NCBI GenBank assembly: GCA_934746715.1
Contig: CAKVFI010000001.1
Span: forward strand, 186,001 to 250,000
Origin: an uncultured Clostridia bacterium
GTDB taxonomy: Bacteria > Bacillota > Clostridia > Christensenellales > UBA1242
Length of the DNA stretch: 64,000 nucleotides
Reading direction: 5' to 3'
Positions 20,301 through 27,371 of this stretch are shown in pieces. Position numbers and translations under genes: made by a program. Below the pieces are notes generated by a model. The model did no database searches. It was not told the origin of the DNA and saw only the letters and a list, made by a program, of their open reading frames with translations. Position 1 is the first letter of the stretch. The number at the start of each line of letters is the position of its first letter.

Positions 20301-22265
20301 GTCCTTATTTTGAAGCAATTTAACTGGATAATTTCCGCCACCAATCACTTTAACATCAATGTTTGCAGAAGAAACGATTTTGTTTTTGTCACCCAAAATT
20401 TCATCAATATAGATAACATTGTTTGTGTTTTTGTCTGCACGATTTAAATAAAGATTTTTAACATTAATTTCTTTTTCATTGTCGTCTTTGATTGTGTCAA
20501 CCCTGTCTTGCCCTTTTTCCGCACCTTTGGTTAAAACACCTGCATTAACAACAATTTCATTAATCCCATCTTTGTGGTTAAACTGCAATGTTGCACGAGT
20601 TGATTTAATTGATTTTAGATATTCAAACTCACCGCTATAATAGTTTTCAACAAAGCAATTTAAAATTTCAGTGTCGGCATTTTCACTTATTTCTGTATAT
20701 TTAATTTGAATCCTTGCCAAATCTTCCTTGTAAATTATGCCTTCTGAAACAGCATTGTTTTGGTTGTCCAATTCAAATTCAATTGGTCTGCCATTTAAAT
20801 AAAATTGAAGCAAATATTTGTTTGTTGCAATGTTTATGCCAGTTTTGCCCTCGTCTGTTGCATTCAATATGTTTGTGCCAAGTTGTTGAGTGCCAGTTGT
20901 TCTCACAACGTCCAAAATGGCAGGACTAACAACAATTTTAAGGTTTTTTAAATCTATGTATGAATATTCCGAAATAGGTTTAAATGTAAAACTTGCACCA
21001 TATGCGCTTTCGGCTGAATTGTAAAAGTCATACAAATCTATATCATAAACATTTTTTGTGCCATTGTTTTGTTGAATTTTGCCTTGAACACTGATTTCGT
21101 ATTCAGTTGGCTTAACATCACACTTGATTTTTACTGTTTTTGTAACTTTAACAAGATTGCCTGCAATTTTTGGTGTTAAACTGATTGTGATGTTTGCAAC
21201 CTGATTTGAATAGTCCTTTGCTTCTATTATGATTTGCCCTTTGTTAACTTCAAACACATCAATTATGTTTGAAAATTCGTTAGAAACACCCAATTCAACA
21301 TTGTAATAACTTTGCAAATAATTAAATGTTGTTTCGTCAGCCAAACTGATTAAATTTTCGCCAATCGTTGCGTTTTCTGTGCACTTTAAATCAAATTTAA
21401 TGTTGTTAAATTGATAATTGCCACCCAAAGCAAGGTCGGTGTCTTTTGCTATCAAATGGAAAACTGAATTTAAATTCAAATATCCGTCTTGTTTGTGTAT
21501 GTCGTCTGTGTCCAAAACAAATGTTGCGTCAGTTAATGGCTTAACAAAAACCAATTTGATTTTTTTGGATTTGTATTCAGTTAATGCTTTGTACCCATCC
21601 ATATAGGAAACTGGGTAAACTTCAACACTTTTGCCGTGTTCAACTTTGGCACCAACTTCCACGCCAACAGCAAGGTCGGTTGAGTTATATGTCTTTCCAA
21701 CAAGAGTTACTCCTGTTGGCAAGCTGCTGCCTTCCACAAGTTTAAAACCAATTTTATCAGTGCCATCTTGGCTAATTAAATCTGTTACATTAAAGTTAAA
21801 TTTTTGTTTGTCTGTTTCAGGAATATAAATTGCATATTCATCAACAATGTTTGTTAATGTTGTTGTTTTTTTGTCCACAACCAAATCAATTGATTCTGTT
21901 TTGCCTGATGTTAAATGTTGTGCAACAATTTTGCCAGAACCTTGAGTTGTTGCCGTCACATCAAAAAAGCATTTGTTACCTTCATATGAAACGCTGCCTA
22001 TTTCAACCAAGTCATTTGGCAAAGCAGAAATTAAAACATCGCCAATATCCTTTTCCTTGATTCCGTCAAACTGAACAGCTATTTTCATTTTGTCAAGTTC
22101 ATCATCATTGTTTTCATCAATAACAAGACGAACTTGATTTAAACTTTCTCCACTGGCTGAACAAAAAGACATTTTGAGTTTGTTAAAGTTAACTTTGCAC
22201 GCGGAAAAAAACGCGCACACTAAAAGCGACAAAATTAAACAAAATATTTTTGCAGTTTTTTTCAT
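11352..22265 (-). CDS. Giant GLUG-repeat surface lipoprotein, probable adhesin
   Basis: 3637 aa. A lipoprotein-type signal peptide ends near C23 (FFSAC, with an unusual Phe at -3). Residues about 30-1180 and 1705-2555 are beta-rich Ig-like or cadherin-like modules. Three blocks look like GLUG beta-helices: about 1183-1705, 2558-2925 and 2998-3362. Each opens with a lead such as NPYAIFTEQDF, AVRSEEDF or NPILIYNLATW and then repeats GG(I/L/V)VG-x-N turns. No LPXTG sorting motif is present, so lipid anchoring is the likely attachment. AGGGG precedes ATG 22265. The gene fills about 17% of the window without a frameshift. GLUG proteins are generally surface proteins; adhesion is inferred. No clear terminator follows, and transcripts may run into queH. 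Confidence 0.85.
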   Translation of the reverse strand: MKKTAKIFCLILSLLVCAFFSACKVNFNKLKMSFCSASGESLNQVRLVIDENNDDELDKMKIAVQFDGIKEKDIGDVLISALPNDLVEIGSVSYEGNKCFFDVTATTQGSGKIVAQHLTSGKTESIDLVVDKKTTTLTNIVDEYAIYIPETDKQKFNFNVTDLISQDGTDKIGFKLVEGSSLPTGVTLVGKTYNSTDLAVGVEVGAKVEHGKSVEVYPVSYMDGYKALTEYKSKKIKLVFVKPLTDATFVLDTDDIHKQDGYLNLNSVFHLIAKDTDLALGGNYQFNNIKFDLKCTENATIGENLISLADETTFNYLQSYYNVELGVSNEFSNIIDVFEVNKGQIIIEAKDYSNQVANITISLTPKIAGNLVKVTKTVKIKCDVKPTEYEISVQGKIQQNNGTKNVYDIDLYDFYNSAESAYGASFTFKPISEYSYIDLKNLKIVVSPAILDVVRTTGTQQLGTNILNATDEGKTGINIATNKYLLQFYLNGRPIEFELDNQNNAVSEGIIYKEDLARIQIKYTEISENADTEILNCFVENYYSGEFEYLKSIKSTRATLQFNHKDGINEIVVNAGVLTKGAEKGQDRVDTIKDDNEKEINVKNLYLNRADKNTNNVIYIDEILGDKNKIVSSANIDVKVIGGGNYPVKLLQNKDTSIIPSREIVYSYSSDEGIPERAIMLKLNFDEEGNPTTDVGQYKIVFTYAGETIYTINCLVYEKLNLEQIQYVVDGDNSIIVNKTFVDGAEKFEYPTYSADYIVKASATNTTNITITLPKQFTLDYIAGYEFGASYVDSAGNVIGNVNDLITKIEADNQLKLTFVKGSINNGALGYVQIAMRVKTQSFNNILTKGDIYTTDDVKIKFFVYEEITKDKVSLNKTNIRGYWSQLLSPYFKDDNDNRSTANLQVNLTDANLWNYVQPQIQDENQYKIGMDLIALDSNAAYNSAEIYYTADGVELPAEDHNLEYFNEYKNELFVKNTNVVWFVEESQLISTTKQTQSGIGLEFSYGTLGSTKFYVYAMIKQFNLPDIVLKCKVEIDEPIVTDNIYITSETKQITGNQGKRVISLKAGQEYVLQLDYYSKKFEELPANERKITNTGFVMVVVDKAGNVHDSVVYVENDKLIVRQDFSLTTDLSLIIFAKDALKAKLEDATYDLNNLSDLLMRNHNTAYTVIDLVVANGTRQNPYAIFTEQDFWQIGENSLSKTKFYRLMSNIYLSTTKSIDDFSGGIDTVNNSTFYTIYGVKLNNNVPNLFTNLSGELNNICFEAKLNYNDYKTSNENSTQYLGLIDQTNENAKLNNVCATIVGLSNSTGNHIALNGNKDRPLYFGGLVGKNNGKIVYNLSTITGVDITATIKGNYLFVGGVVGLNTGSVTGYAATKTADGQAINTTAQKVVFTSYVANQGAVANLNISASGFDYGAIGGVVGLNQGGLSNVYVAGKILSYEGTLNNVGGVIGKNQQAESIVKVETLGPDVTKLTFANELEGNSKLVLQGLKSSVQIQANNNVGGITGVDENGIYLQSKYQILSSSTFGIKANNNVGGIVGNATNTQLTYCSVYSYRWDYKDLSSIGVNPTDDADITANTASAGLIGYAMSSADNIEQGDLVITAIKNSSVNGYISGKQINALVGKRSEKPNAVLDCYFAGNVKSNSQVGFKGDANGNAENENVNYAYINTINTQIGTIVNAEGNIAREGWNKQAELNGELPYILQQGEELKPIFDVAPTSITLTIKEEAKATYGVKDNNAEYVKNLINIDLYDYILNQNSDTYLKDYQIQTERNTHSISNIYEIKAEPANLLDEVRLSLSSSNVQTLMISNGNLVARSSGAATIKFTSVLNKAVMALTYVSVGKPIGETVKLELSRDGKSLEFVGSETKPTETQTIALTKGEAVLLKYSAIGYDGNNDFDYVTNEQTYLRVKVSAWTNQSGTYVEDATININDYLLVSGVQLESNSVDLSYNTPFSIKAIQKIEDVKFKFAVTPYIKIDRYEKTSSQTIYFDVETASGISAIALDSESIVLYPNDTTTITAILTTDKQFESETDIFNLINRITLNSTEITDKNQLKKYLSVKQIGELKNGIQIVKFTFVVPEDVVLNTNTSNTMYINFRAAENYNLGTGAESSLKLTLLKQRIDEIVVRNYVYERKANGEFDFTKYYQNNTLRPVSEGLITIDIAPINGNYDYLEISDITGTEEIVFVQTDGVHGRRTLDDVVASADGKGIRLKSQTGGGKIYLASMIDANYTNRKHTVQVRAYVDGQMIKSTTMQVDVKMLPEVNIYLVNKDGTINRNTATQYVAQNTKVRFKVETKNSDDIEPIINVKVGGSTLEYVTEGNGFYSVNLPSYDDDNQKYLEISATTQLTLNNGNVETSSSSQNYQIANFVINNVSVTHSTTNNTQGKNETKIYGNLGANVPIEFHFKNADLTYFDNLFEYTKATYQDIVDINNWVDASKQAIGNILTEINGANALNYLSFDISNLKEDEDKYNLVNDDNVKQVVRKQDGKIVASVMIDGSIKVCLVEDLNIDLALTLPLRIENNNFVIENSNPTLTLKYIYKLDFIEESSFLEPMAVRSEEDFVNMSSGGDYILAKDLTFDSYTPIDVNLNSFDGNGHTITINSFGLFNQADIKAGLFNQIYEDMVVMNLNVKYNLGSSYSNIHYDLCNDSSNVSYTSASFGGITATNNGVITNCKVLGYVKLSASSVEQAVADNSIDFNIGGLVCENLETGKITNSASELQITAKANIAGVVYSNSGKIASTYFDANTGKGKIYAYNNDVTVPYTIQVAGFALNNETSGEISMCYVESQKTSNIGNISAKDYSSGFVYTNSGSVYDCYADIELIGGSSNNHIAGFVFENSGSVKNSYSYINNGRKTNLISMFAPEKTTGIENCYEIKQDVAGYKNNVAGLTTISVLNRTYKESYPTFMFGNNTSAVWTKTSVGLPKLVATQEKVEFTGSALPAGDENKQYPQTYYGLKNLQLKIVEVKNDLGVVVSREYKYNVVANNFGDKQNPILIYNLATWDYYLGQSDPANSYYGNTKYYFRMINDIDFASVYENPSTSSCVFNGNLQGNNMDIKNFKVYSSQNLSNIGLFGSLNSVNNLSVESSVRNIHLLPTSVNATRTQAVGSLAGISENYNLYNIQVEAQDLTIVGGNAVGGAVGFVRGRYDIDGISSNVGAYSSRSQQDNSYSVFMANYQNNGFVSSNLSSVYYAGGVFGIVDGITNQSKTNIDVDLDKDLQFVRHLSVDGNLIMAGETVGATVGLVGKNTKLVDVSALITGGNFAGYQYSAGLVGENRGIISNAKVKLNSSTLFNNSTNVSAGLVGFNFNGLIENASIYMEIAKTNQSIVAGAVGRNLNGYISNITVDGKLSGYFVGGIVGADYNTTTFANRSYYGGSGAIRLTEDDLIKMASSTFDVKFKNFSNLSLTKSLVDNFILDLSSYYTIKQSGENESRLTPRKVFGLIVGLTDSNKTYATNYGYDAQNKNFVVNGTFNINGIGCVQDSAIIESKTATFGLMNIVGNYDLPKDCKTDYAILYLVGAQVSSFDFWMYNLGYSSEVFAISKNSKNLTFTSSNEKPVYIKKVKDINHDGALTKMSINDEYVLFDSETVLTDINLDILNNQNVLVDKAEGKEYVFSFDATNKVLKLVEKVVEP

Positions 22266-22496
22266 TTATTCCCCTACAATTAATTTAACCTAAATGCAAT
22301 GAATTTATTTAAATTCAAAAGTTAATAATTAATTAATTTAATTATAAATTTAATTGTTAATATTTGTCAAACAAATTCCAATTAAATATTATTTAATTTA
22401 ATTAAAAATAATTTTATTAATTTAATAAAAAAATTCAAAACAAAAATATTAACATAATCAACAAACAAAAAAAATATGATATAAAAAGGGATGATT

Positions 22497-22775
22497 ATGG
22501 AACAAATCAAACAGCAAATTGCAAAAGAGCAAACGTTAACCTTGATTAACAAAAAATCACTTACGATTACTGGAATTGAAAAGATTGTGAGCCTAAAACC
22601 AGACTTAATTCAACTCAACACTGTTTTTGGCGGACTTATGGTTGTTGGCAGCAATTTGGAGTTGATTAAACTTGATAATACAACAAACAAAATTGATATC
22701 TCTGGAAATATTGATTGTTTAAAATATGTTGAAGAAAAATCAAAACAACCATTTTTTAGGAAGATATTTAAATGA
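22497..22775 (+). CDS. yabP: Spore protein YabP
   Basis: 92 aa, YabP/YqfC family. The pattern LTLINKKSLTITGIEKI, a TVFGGLMVVGSNLELIKLD strand pair and a final ISGNIDCLKY strand are typical. In Bacillus it is made in the mother cell and is needed for cortex or coat assembly. I place the start at ATG 22497, six bases after AAAGGG; an ATG at 22491 is also possible. It overlaps yabQ by four bases and heads the cluster yabP-yabQ-divIC, which is the classical order. Confidence 0.85.
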   Translation: MEQIKQQIAKEQTLTLINKKSLTITGIEKIVSLKPDLIQLNTVFGGLMVVGSNLELIKLDNTTNKIDISGNIDCLKYVEEKSKQPFFRKIFK

Positions 22776-23134
22776 TTTTTTCAAGTTTAAACCAATTAAA
22801 TTGTTTTTTAATATTTTTGTTTTTAGGTTTTTTGTGCAGTTTTATTTTTAATATGTTTTTTGTGATTTTTTGCGTAAATTTTTCAAAAAATTTTAAAAAA
22901 ACCATATTTAAAACTATATTTTTTAGCATTTTTTCAATAATTTTTATATTTTTTATTAATTTTTTTAATTACGGGAAATTATCAATAAGTCTAATTTTGG
23001 CTTTGGTTTTTGGCTATCTAATGTTCAACAAGTTAACCAAAAATTTAGTTGTGTTTTTAAGTTTTAAGTGGTATAATACAATCAAACTTAAAAAGGAAAA
23101 ACAATCTAAAAATGAAAGCCAACTCAAAAGTTAA
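22772..23134 (+). CDS. yabQ: Spore cortex protein YabQ-like
   Basis: 120 aa, very hydrophobic, with about three or four membrane segments and a short Lys-rich C-terminus. Sequence similarity to YabQ is weak by eye. The call rests on size, topology and the position between yabP and divIC, with a four-base overlap upstream and a 23-base overlap downstream. It is a mother-cell membrane protein required for cortex formation in Bacillus. Confidence 0.7.
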   Translation: MIFSSLNQLNCFLIFLFLGFLCSFIFNMFFVIFCVNFSKNFKKTIFKTIFFSIFSIIFIFFINFFNYGKLSISLILALVFGYLMFNKLTKNLVVFLSFKWYNTIKLKKEKQSKNESQLKS

Positions 23135-23345
23135 ACTATTCATCACATTGGCAATTGCTTTGATTGCCATTCTTTTGATTGTTTCCGTTTGGCAGCTGAC
23201 CGAGATTAACAAAAAACAAAAAGAGCTAAACGCCAAACAAGTGGAAGTTCAACGATTGACAGACATGGTTAATTACTACAAAGAGCATAAAGGCAATCAA
23301 ACTTCTGACGGAAACGAATTGATTGAATCAGGTGAAAATTTATGA
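23112..23345 (+). CDS. divIC: Septum formation initiator DivIC/FtsB-like
   Basis: 77 aa, short even for this family. A short cytosolic N-terminus, one membrane segment (about residues 8-28) and a coiled coil (INKKQKELNAKQVEVQRLTD) match the DivIC/FtsB bitopic plan for the divisome. Its place directly after yabQ supports the call. It overlaps the next gene by four bases (ATGA), so the two are probably translationally coupled. Confidence 0.8.
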   Translation: MKANSKVKLFITLAIALIAILLIVSVWQLTEINKKQKELNAKQVEVQRLTDMVNYYKEHKGNQTSDGNELIESGENL

Positions 23346-23902
23346 TTATTACTGTTACAGGCAAACCTTGCAGCGGCAAAGGCACTGCCAGCAAATTGTT
23401 TTGCAGCAAATATAATTTTGATTATGTTTGCGCTGGCGACATCATGCGCAACATTGCATCAAAAAAGGGATACGCAAATGTTTTGGAATTTCAGCAACTT
23501 GACCCAAATGTGAAAGATGTTGACAAATTTATCGACAACCAAATTGCAGATATAGGCACCAAGCGTGTTAATGACAATTTGTTGATTGACAGTCGCCTTG
23601 CTTGGCACTTTGCAAAAAAATCATTTAAAGTTTTTATTGATGTGGACATCACAACCGCTGGTGAAAGATTGTTGAATGCTCATCGCGAAAACGAATCAAC
23701 AAAAAATATCGACCACGCAAAACAACTTTTAACAAATCGTTGGAAAACTGAAAATGACAGATACTTGGAAATATATAATATAGACAACACACATCTTGAA
23801 AACTATGATTTGGTTATCGACAGCACAAATTTAACACCAGAACAAATTGCAGACATAATTTACAAAAATTATAAAAAATTTGTTAAAAACGCAAAAAATT
23901 AG
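23342..23902 (+). CDS. Cytidylate kinase-like P-loop kinase
   Basis: 186 aa. The P-loop GKPCSGKGT (residues 7-15) is followed by AGDIMRN, which fits the NMP-binding region, and LLIDSRLAWHF. The short length and lid region resemble the archaeal-type or small (d)CMP kinases more than the 220-residue bacterial Cmk. The likely reaction is phosphate transfer from ATP to a nucleoside monophosphate. It is the last gene of the yabP cluster before a terminator. Confidence 0.75.
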   Translation: MIITVTGKPCSGKGTASKLFCSKYNFDYVCAGDIMRNIASKKGYANVLEFQQLDPNVKDVDKFIDNQIADIGTKRVNDNLLIDSRLAWHFAKKSFKVFIDVDITTAGERLLNAHRENESTKNIDHAKQLLTNRWKTENDRYLEIYNIDNTHLENYDLVIDSTNLTPEQIADIIYKNYKKFVKNAKN

Positions 23903-23936
23903 CAAAAATTTTAATTTTCTATCAATTTTAAAACAA

Positions 23937-23967
23937 AAATCCTTTAATTAAAAAGGATTTTTTTATT
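23937..23967. terminator. Terminator after the kinase gene
   Basis: AAATCCTTT/AAAGGATTT stem with a T-run on the plus strand. The A-run on the other side may let it serve the convergent acetyltransferase gene too. Confidence 0.8.
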
Positions 23968-24019
23968 TTTTTATGCCAACAAAAAAATAGTTTTGTATGG
24001 CTTTTATTTTAAACGACAC

Positions 24020-24670
24020 TCAATTTTTATCCACGTATGGATTATTAAAATCTGTTTTGTTGGTTTGGTGTGAACGCGCAATTGCAAACTCATTATCATT
24101 TATATCTTGTGTGATTGTGCTACCGCCAGCAATATAGACATTGTTGCCAATTTTAACTGGAGCAATTAAATTTGTGTTTGAGCCAACAAACACATTATCC
24201 CCCAAAATGGTTTGCTGTTTTATTTTGCCATTGTAATTGCAAAAAATCACACCGCACCCTATATTGCAATTTTTGCCAATCACAGCATCTCCAACATATG
24301 CCAAATGTGCAATTTTACATTCTCCTCCAACTTTGCCATTTTTGATTTCAACAAAATTGCCAATCCTACAATTTGCACCAACAATTGAATTATCCCTAAT
24401 ATGTGCAAAAGGGCCAACAGTACAACAAGCACAAATTTCACTATCCTCCAAATAAGAGGATTTAACCACAACCCCTTTGCCTATAACAACATTTTGCAAA
24501 ACAGAATTTGAAGTAATTTCACAATTCTCATCAATTTTTGAACCATTTTTAATACAAACATTGCTCCAAATTTTAACGCCAGGTTTCACACAACAATCAT
24601 CTGTGATTACAATGTTCATTTTTGTCAGTTCTGTTTTGTTTACACTTTTATCGTAAATCAAATATTCCAT
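24020..24670 (-). CDS. Stand-alone GlmU-type acetyltransferase domain
   Basis: 216 aa of left-handed beta-helix built from hexapeptide repeats. It matches only the C-terminal half of GlmU: GPFAHIRD, RIGNFVEIKN, the catalytic-region HLAYVGDAVIG (HLSYxGDA in GlmU), CNYNGK for NYDGK and a final AIARSHQTNK. The N-terminal pyrophosphorylase domain is missing, so it should acetylate glucosamine-1-phosphate but not make UDP-GlcNAc. The partner uridylyltransferase must lie elsewhere. No Shine-Dalgarno precedes ATG 24670. Confidence 0.82.
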   Translation of the reverse strand: MEYLIYDKSVNKTELTKMNIVITDDCCVKPGVKIWSNVCIKNGSKIDENCEITSNSVLQNVVIGKGVVVKSSYLEDSEICACCTVGPFAHIRDNSIVGANCRIGNFVEIKNGKVGGECKIAHLAYVGDAVIGKNCNIGCGVIFCNYNGKIKQQTILGDNVFVGSNTNLIAPVKIGNNVYIAGGSTITQDINDNEFAIARSHQTNKTDFNNPYVDKN

Positions 24671-24859
24671 AATGATATATATGCCGATTGTTTTTATTTT
24701 GACCTGCGATTCAAGTCAAAATAAATTGCTGCATTCAAACTCATTTAATGCTTCTTTTGATTAATTTTATTGCAATTATAATTTTTATTTTGTATAATAA
24801 ATTAATTCAGTTAATAATTTTAATCAATTTTTATTAACTAAAAAATTTAATTAAATTTT

Positions 24860-25720
24860 ATGGAAAAGAAACCTATCGGCGTTGTTGACAGTTCAATAAG
24901 TTTTGTTGCAAGTTATATTATGGCTCAAATTGCACTTGCCATTTTTGCAATCATTGGAATGTTTGTTTGCAAAATCAATGGTTACTCTGCCACAGATTTT
25001 AACACTTTTGTAAGCAAAGATTTGGGCTTGCTTATTTCAGTTGTTGTTATGAATTTTGTGTTTGTGTTTGTTGTTTTGTTTGCTTACAAAACAAAAACAA
25101 TTGAAAAACCAAAAAAAATACTCAACTTTAAAATTTTAATTTACATTGCCTTGGCGGTTGCTTGCTATTTTGCGTTGTACCCTATTGTTTTGAGTTTTAA
25201 CAAACTTTTTAAAGTGCCAGTTACAAAATTGGAAATTTCAAAGGTTGGTTACATTTATTCAATCTTTTCAAGAGTTTTAATCCCTGCAATTTGTGAAGAA
25301 CTTTTGTTCCGCGGCATCATTTTTAAAGGTTTGGAAACAAAAAGCAAAACTTTTGCAATTTTAATCAGTGCATTGATGTTTAGCATTTTTCACATGTCAA
25401 AAGAACAATTTATTTATCCTCTTTTGATGGGATTGTTGCTTGGGGTTATAATGGCATATGAAAACAACATAATATATTGTATTATTGTTCACATAGTCAA
25501 CAACTCGCTTGCCCTTGCCAACATTGGCTTTTATTTTAATCATTGGACATATTTTGTTGGTGCTGCTATTATGTTTGTTGCATTTGTTGGTGTGATGTTG
25601 TTTTTGGCAATAAAAAAATCAACTAAATTTAAATTAACCAAAACTGAACTTGTTGCATTGCTTGCATCCCTTGGCATAATGATTGTGTTTTGGGTGTTGA
25701 TTAATTTTATTAAACTTTAA
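24860..25720 (+). CDS. CPBP family intramembrane metalloprotease (first of two)
   Basis: 286 aa with about eight membrane segments. The CPBP (Abi/CAAX) motifs are visible: EELLFRG for motif 1, FHMSKEQF with the ligand His for motif 2 and IVHIVNN for motif 3. The substrate is unknown; family members cut proteins in the membrane or process bacteriocin-like peptides. The ATG has no clear ribosome site. A paralogue follows after 19 bases. Confidence 0.88.
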   Translation: MEKKPIGVVDSSISFVASYIMAQIALAIFAIIGMFVCKINGYSATDFNTFVSKDLGLLISVVVMNFVFVFVVLFAYKTKTIEKPKKILNFKILIYIALAVACYFALYPIVLSFNKLFKVPVTKLEISKVGYIYSIFSRVLIPAICEELLFRGIIFKGLETKSKTFAILISALMFSIFHMSKEQFIYPLLMGLLLGVIMAYENNIIYCIIVHIVNNSLALANIGFYFNHWTYFVGAAIMFVAFVGVMLFLAIKKSTKFKLTKTELVALLASLGIMIVFWVLINFIKL

Positions 25721-25739
25721 ACTGGAAAAAATAATTAAT

Positions 25740-26783
25740 ATGAAAAACAAAAACATAACTTTTATTAACTTAATATACTTTTTAAGCATCATTTCAGTTG
25801 CTGTTGTTTTTGTTTTGGGCAGTTTTGGCATTATTGAAAGTGATTTTATTTCAACATTTCTTATTCAATGTGTCATCATTTTTGGTGTGCCGTTGCTTCT
25901 TTACACTTTGCTTGTAAGCAAAAATTTAAAACAAACTTTTGCTGACACCGGTTTTAAAGCCATAAACGGAAAAATGATTTTAATTTCAATTTTGCTTGGT
26001 GTTGTTTTGTACGCCATCAACTCATTTGTTGCAACAACTTTTTCAAGCATAATTAGTTTTTTGGGCTACGAAACTGTTAAACTGGGCTACACAACGCAAA
26101 CAATAAATTATTTGGAACTTTTAAAGGAACTGGTGTTGTCCTGCCTTTTGCCCGGTGTTTGTGAGGAATTTTTGCACAGAGGCATAATGCTGCACGCAAA
26201 CAAAAAACAAACCAATCCAAGATATGCGCTGATTATTTCTTCTCTGCTATTTGGATTAATGCATTTAAATATCAATCAATTCTTTTACGCGAGCATTTTG
26301 GGCGCACTGATGGGCTATGTTGCATTGGCTAGTGACAGCATATTTCCAAGCATGATTATCCATTTTATGAACAACGCCCTTTCAACCTACTTTTATTATG
26401 GTGTTGCACTAAATTGGCCTTTGGCAACTTTTGTTAGTGAACTTGAAAGAACGCTTGCAAGCAATCTTTTGCTGTTTGTTGGTTTTGTAAGTTTGGCTGT
26501 TGTGCTTTTGATTTGGGCATACAAATATTTAGTAAAAGAGATTGCAAAAGAGCGTGGCAAAATGGAAATTGTGAAAATAATAAAATATTTAAAATCCAAC
26601 AACCTAACCATTGAGCAAGCCCAAGAAAAAATTGGTCAAATAAACACTGTTTTAAAACATAGTTACATTTTAAACAGTTCTGCAAAAACAAAACAATCAT
26701 TTTGGAATATTGTATTTTTAATTTGCAGTTTTGTTTTGGGTGGGCTTGTTACAGTTTGTTCATTTATTTGGGGGTTAATCTAA
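25740..26783 (+). CDS. CPBP family intramembrane metalloprotease (second of two)
   Basis: 347 aa. It carries the same motifs as its neighbour (CEEFLHRG, MHLNINQF, IHFMNN) with about nine membrane segments, plus a cytosolic helical insertion near residues 265-315 that the first copy lacks. Sequence divergence from the neighbour is considerable, so this is not a recent duplication. Its TAA stop overlaps the rlmH start as TAATG. Confidence 0.88.
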   Translation: MKNKNITFINLIYFLSIISVAVVFVLGSFGIIESDFISTFLIQCVIIFGVPLLLYTLLVSKNLKQTFADTGFKAINGKMILISILLGVVLYAINSFVATTFSSIISFLGYETVKLGYTTQTINYLELLKELVLSCLLPGVCEEFLHRGIMLHANKKQTNPRYALIISSLLFGLMHLNINQFFYASILGALMGYVALASDSIFPSMIIHFMNNALSTYFYYGVALNWPLATFVSELERTLASNLLLFVGFVSLAVVLLIWAYKYLVKEIAKERGKMEIVKIIKYLKSNNLTIEQAQEKIGQINTVLKHSYILNSSAKTKQSFWNIVFLICSFVLGGLVTVCSFIWGLI

Positions 26784-27253
26784 TGATAAAAATCAACCTT
26801 ATAACAATTGGCGATATCAAGGAAGAATATTTGCGCCAAGCAATACAAGAATATTCAAAGCGCATTTCAAGATTTGCGGACTTGAAAATTGTTGAATTGA
26901 AAGAAAACAATCCAAAATCCGTCAGCTCAAAAGACATTGAGGCAGCTCTTGAAAAGGACGCTTTTAACATAGAAAAACATTTAAAAGGATATGCAATTTG
27001 TTTGGATATTAACTCTCCACAATTATCCAGCGAACAGTTTGCGGAAAAGATTAAAAATTTAGCATTAAAAACAAGCGAAATTTCATTTGTGATTGGCGCT
27101 AGCAACGGCATAGCAGAAAGGATTAAACAACACTGCAATGAAAAACTTTCTTTTTCCAAAATGACTTTTCCACATCAACTTATGCGAGTGATATTTTTGG
27201 AACAACTTTATCGCGCATTTACAATCAACAACAATATTGCCTATCACAAATAA
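26783..27253 (+). CDS. rlmH: 23S rRNA pseudouridine-1915 N3-methyltransferase RlmH
   Basis: 156 aa, the normal RlmH length. A SPOUT-fold enzyme that methylates pseudouridine 1915 in helix 69. The SAM-binding knot shows as FVIGASNGI, LSFSKMTFPHQLMRV and FLEQLYRAFTI, ending in the typical YHK. The ATG shares one base with the preceding stop and has GGGGG eight bases upstream. Confidence 0.95.
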   Translation: MIKINLITIGDIKEEYLRQAIQEYSKRISRFADLKIVELKENNPKSVSSKDIEAALEKDAFNIEKHLKGYAICLDINSPQLSSEQFAEKIKNLALKTSEISFVIGASNGIAERIKQHCNEKLSFSKMTFPHQLMRVIFLEQLYRAFTINNNIAYHK

Positions 27254-27272
27254 TTGCAACAAATTTTGTAAG

Positions 27273-27299
27273 CCACCAAACAACGATTGGTGGTTTTTT
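27273..27299 (+). terminator. Terminator of the CPBP-rlmH operon
   Basis: CCACCAA/TTGGTGG stem followed by TTTTTT. Confidence 0.85.
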
Positions 27300-27371
27300 G
27301 TTTGCCTTGATTTCGGCTTTGGTTTAACAATTTTTGGGGTACTTTCATAAACATTAAAGTAAGGTAAAATT

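Noticed and set aside
24670..24720. Leaderless promoter for the GlmU-domain gene
   Set aside because: A TATATA-like box lies at about the right distance but no good -35 is present, so it was not counted with the seven better cases.
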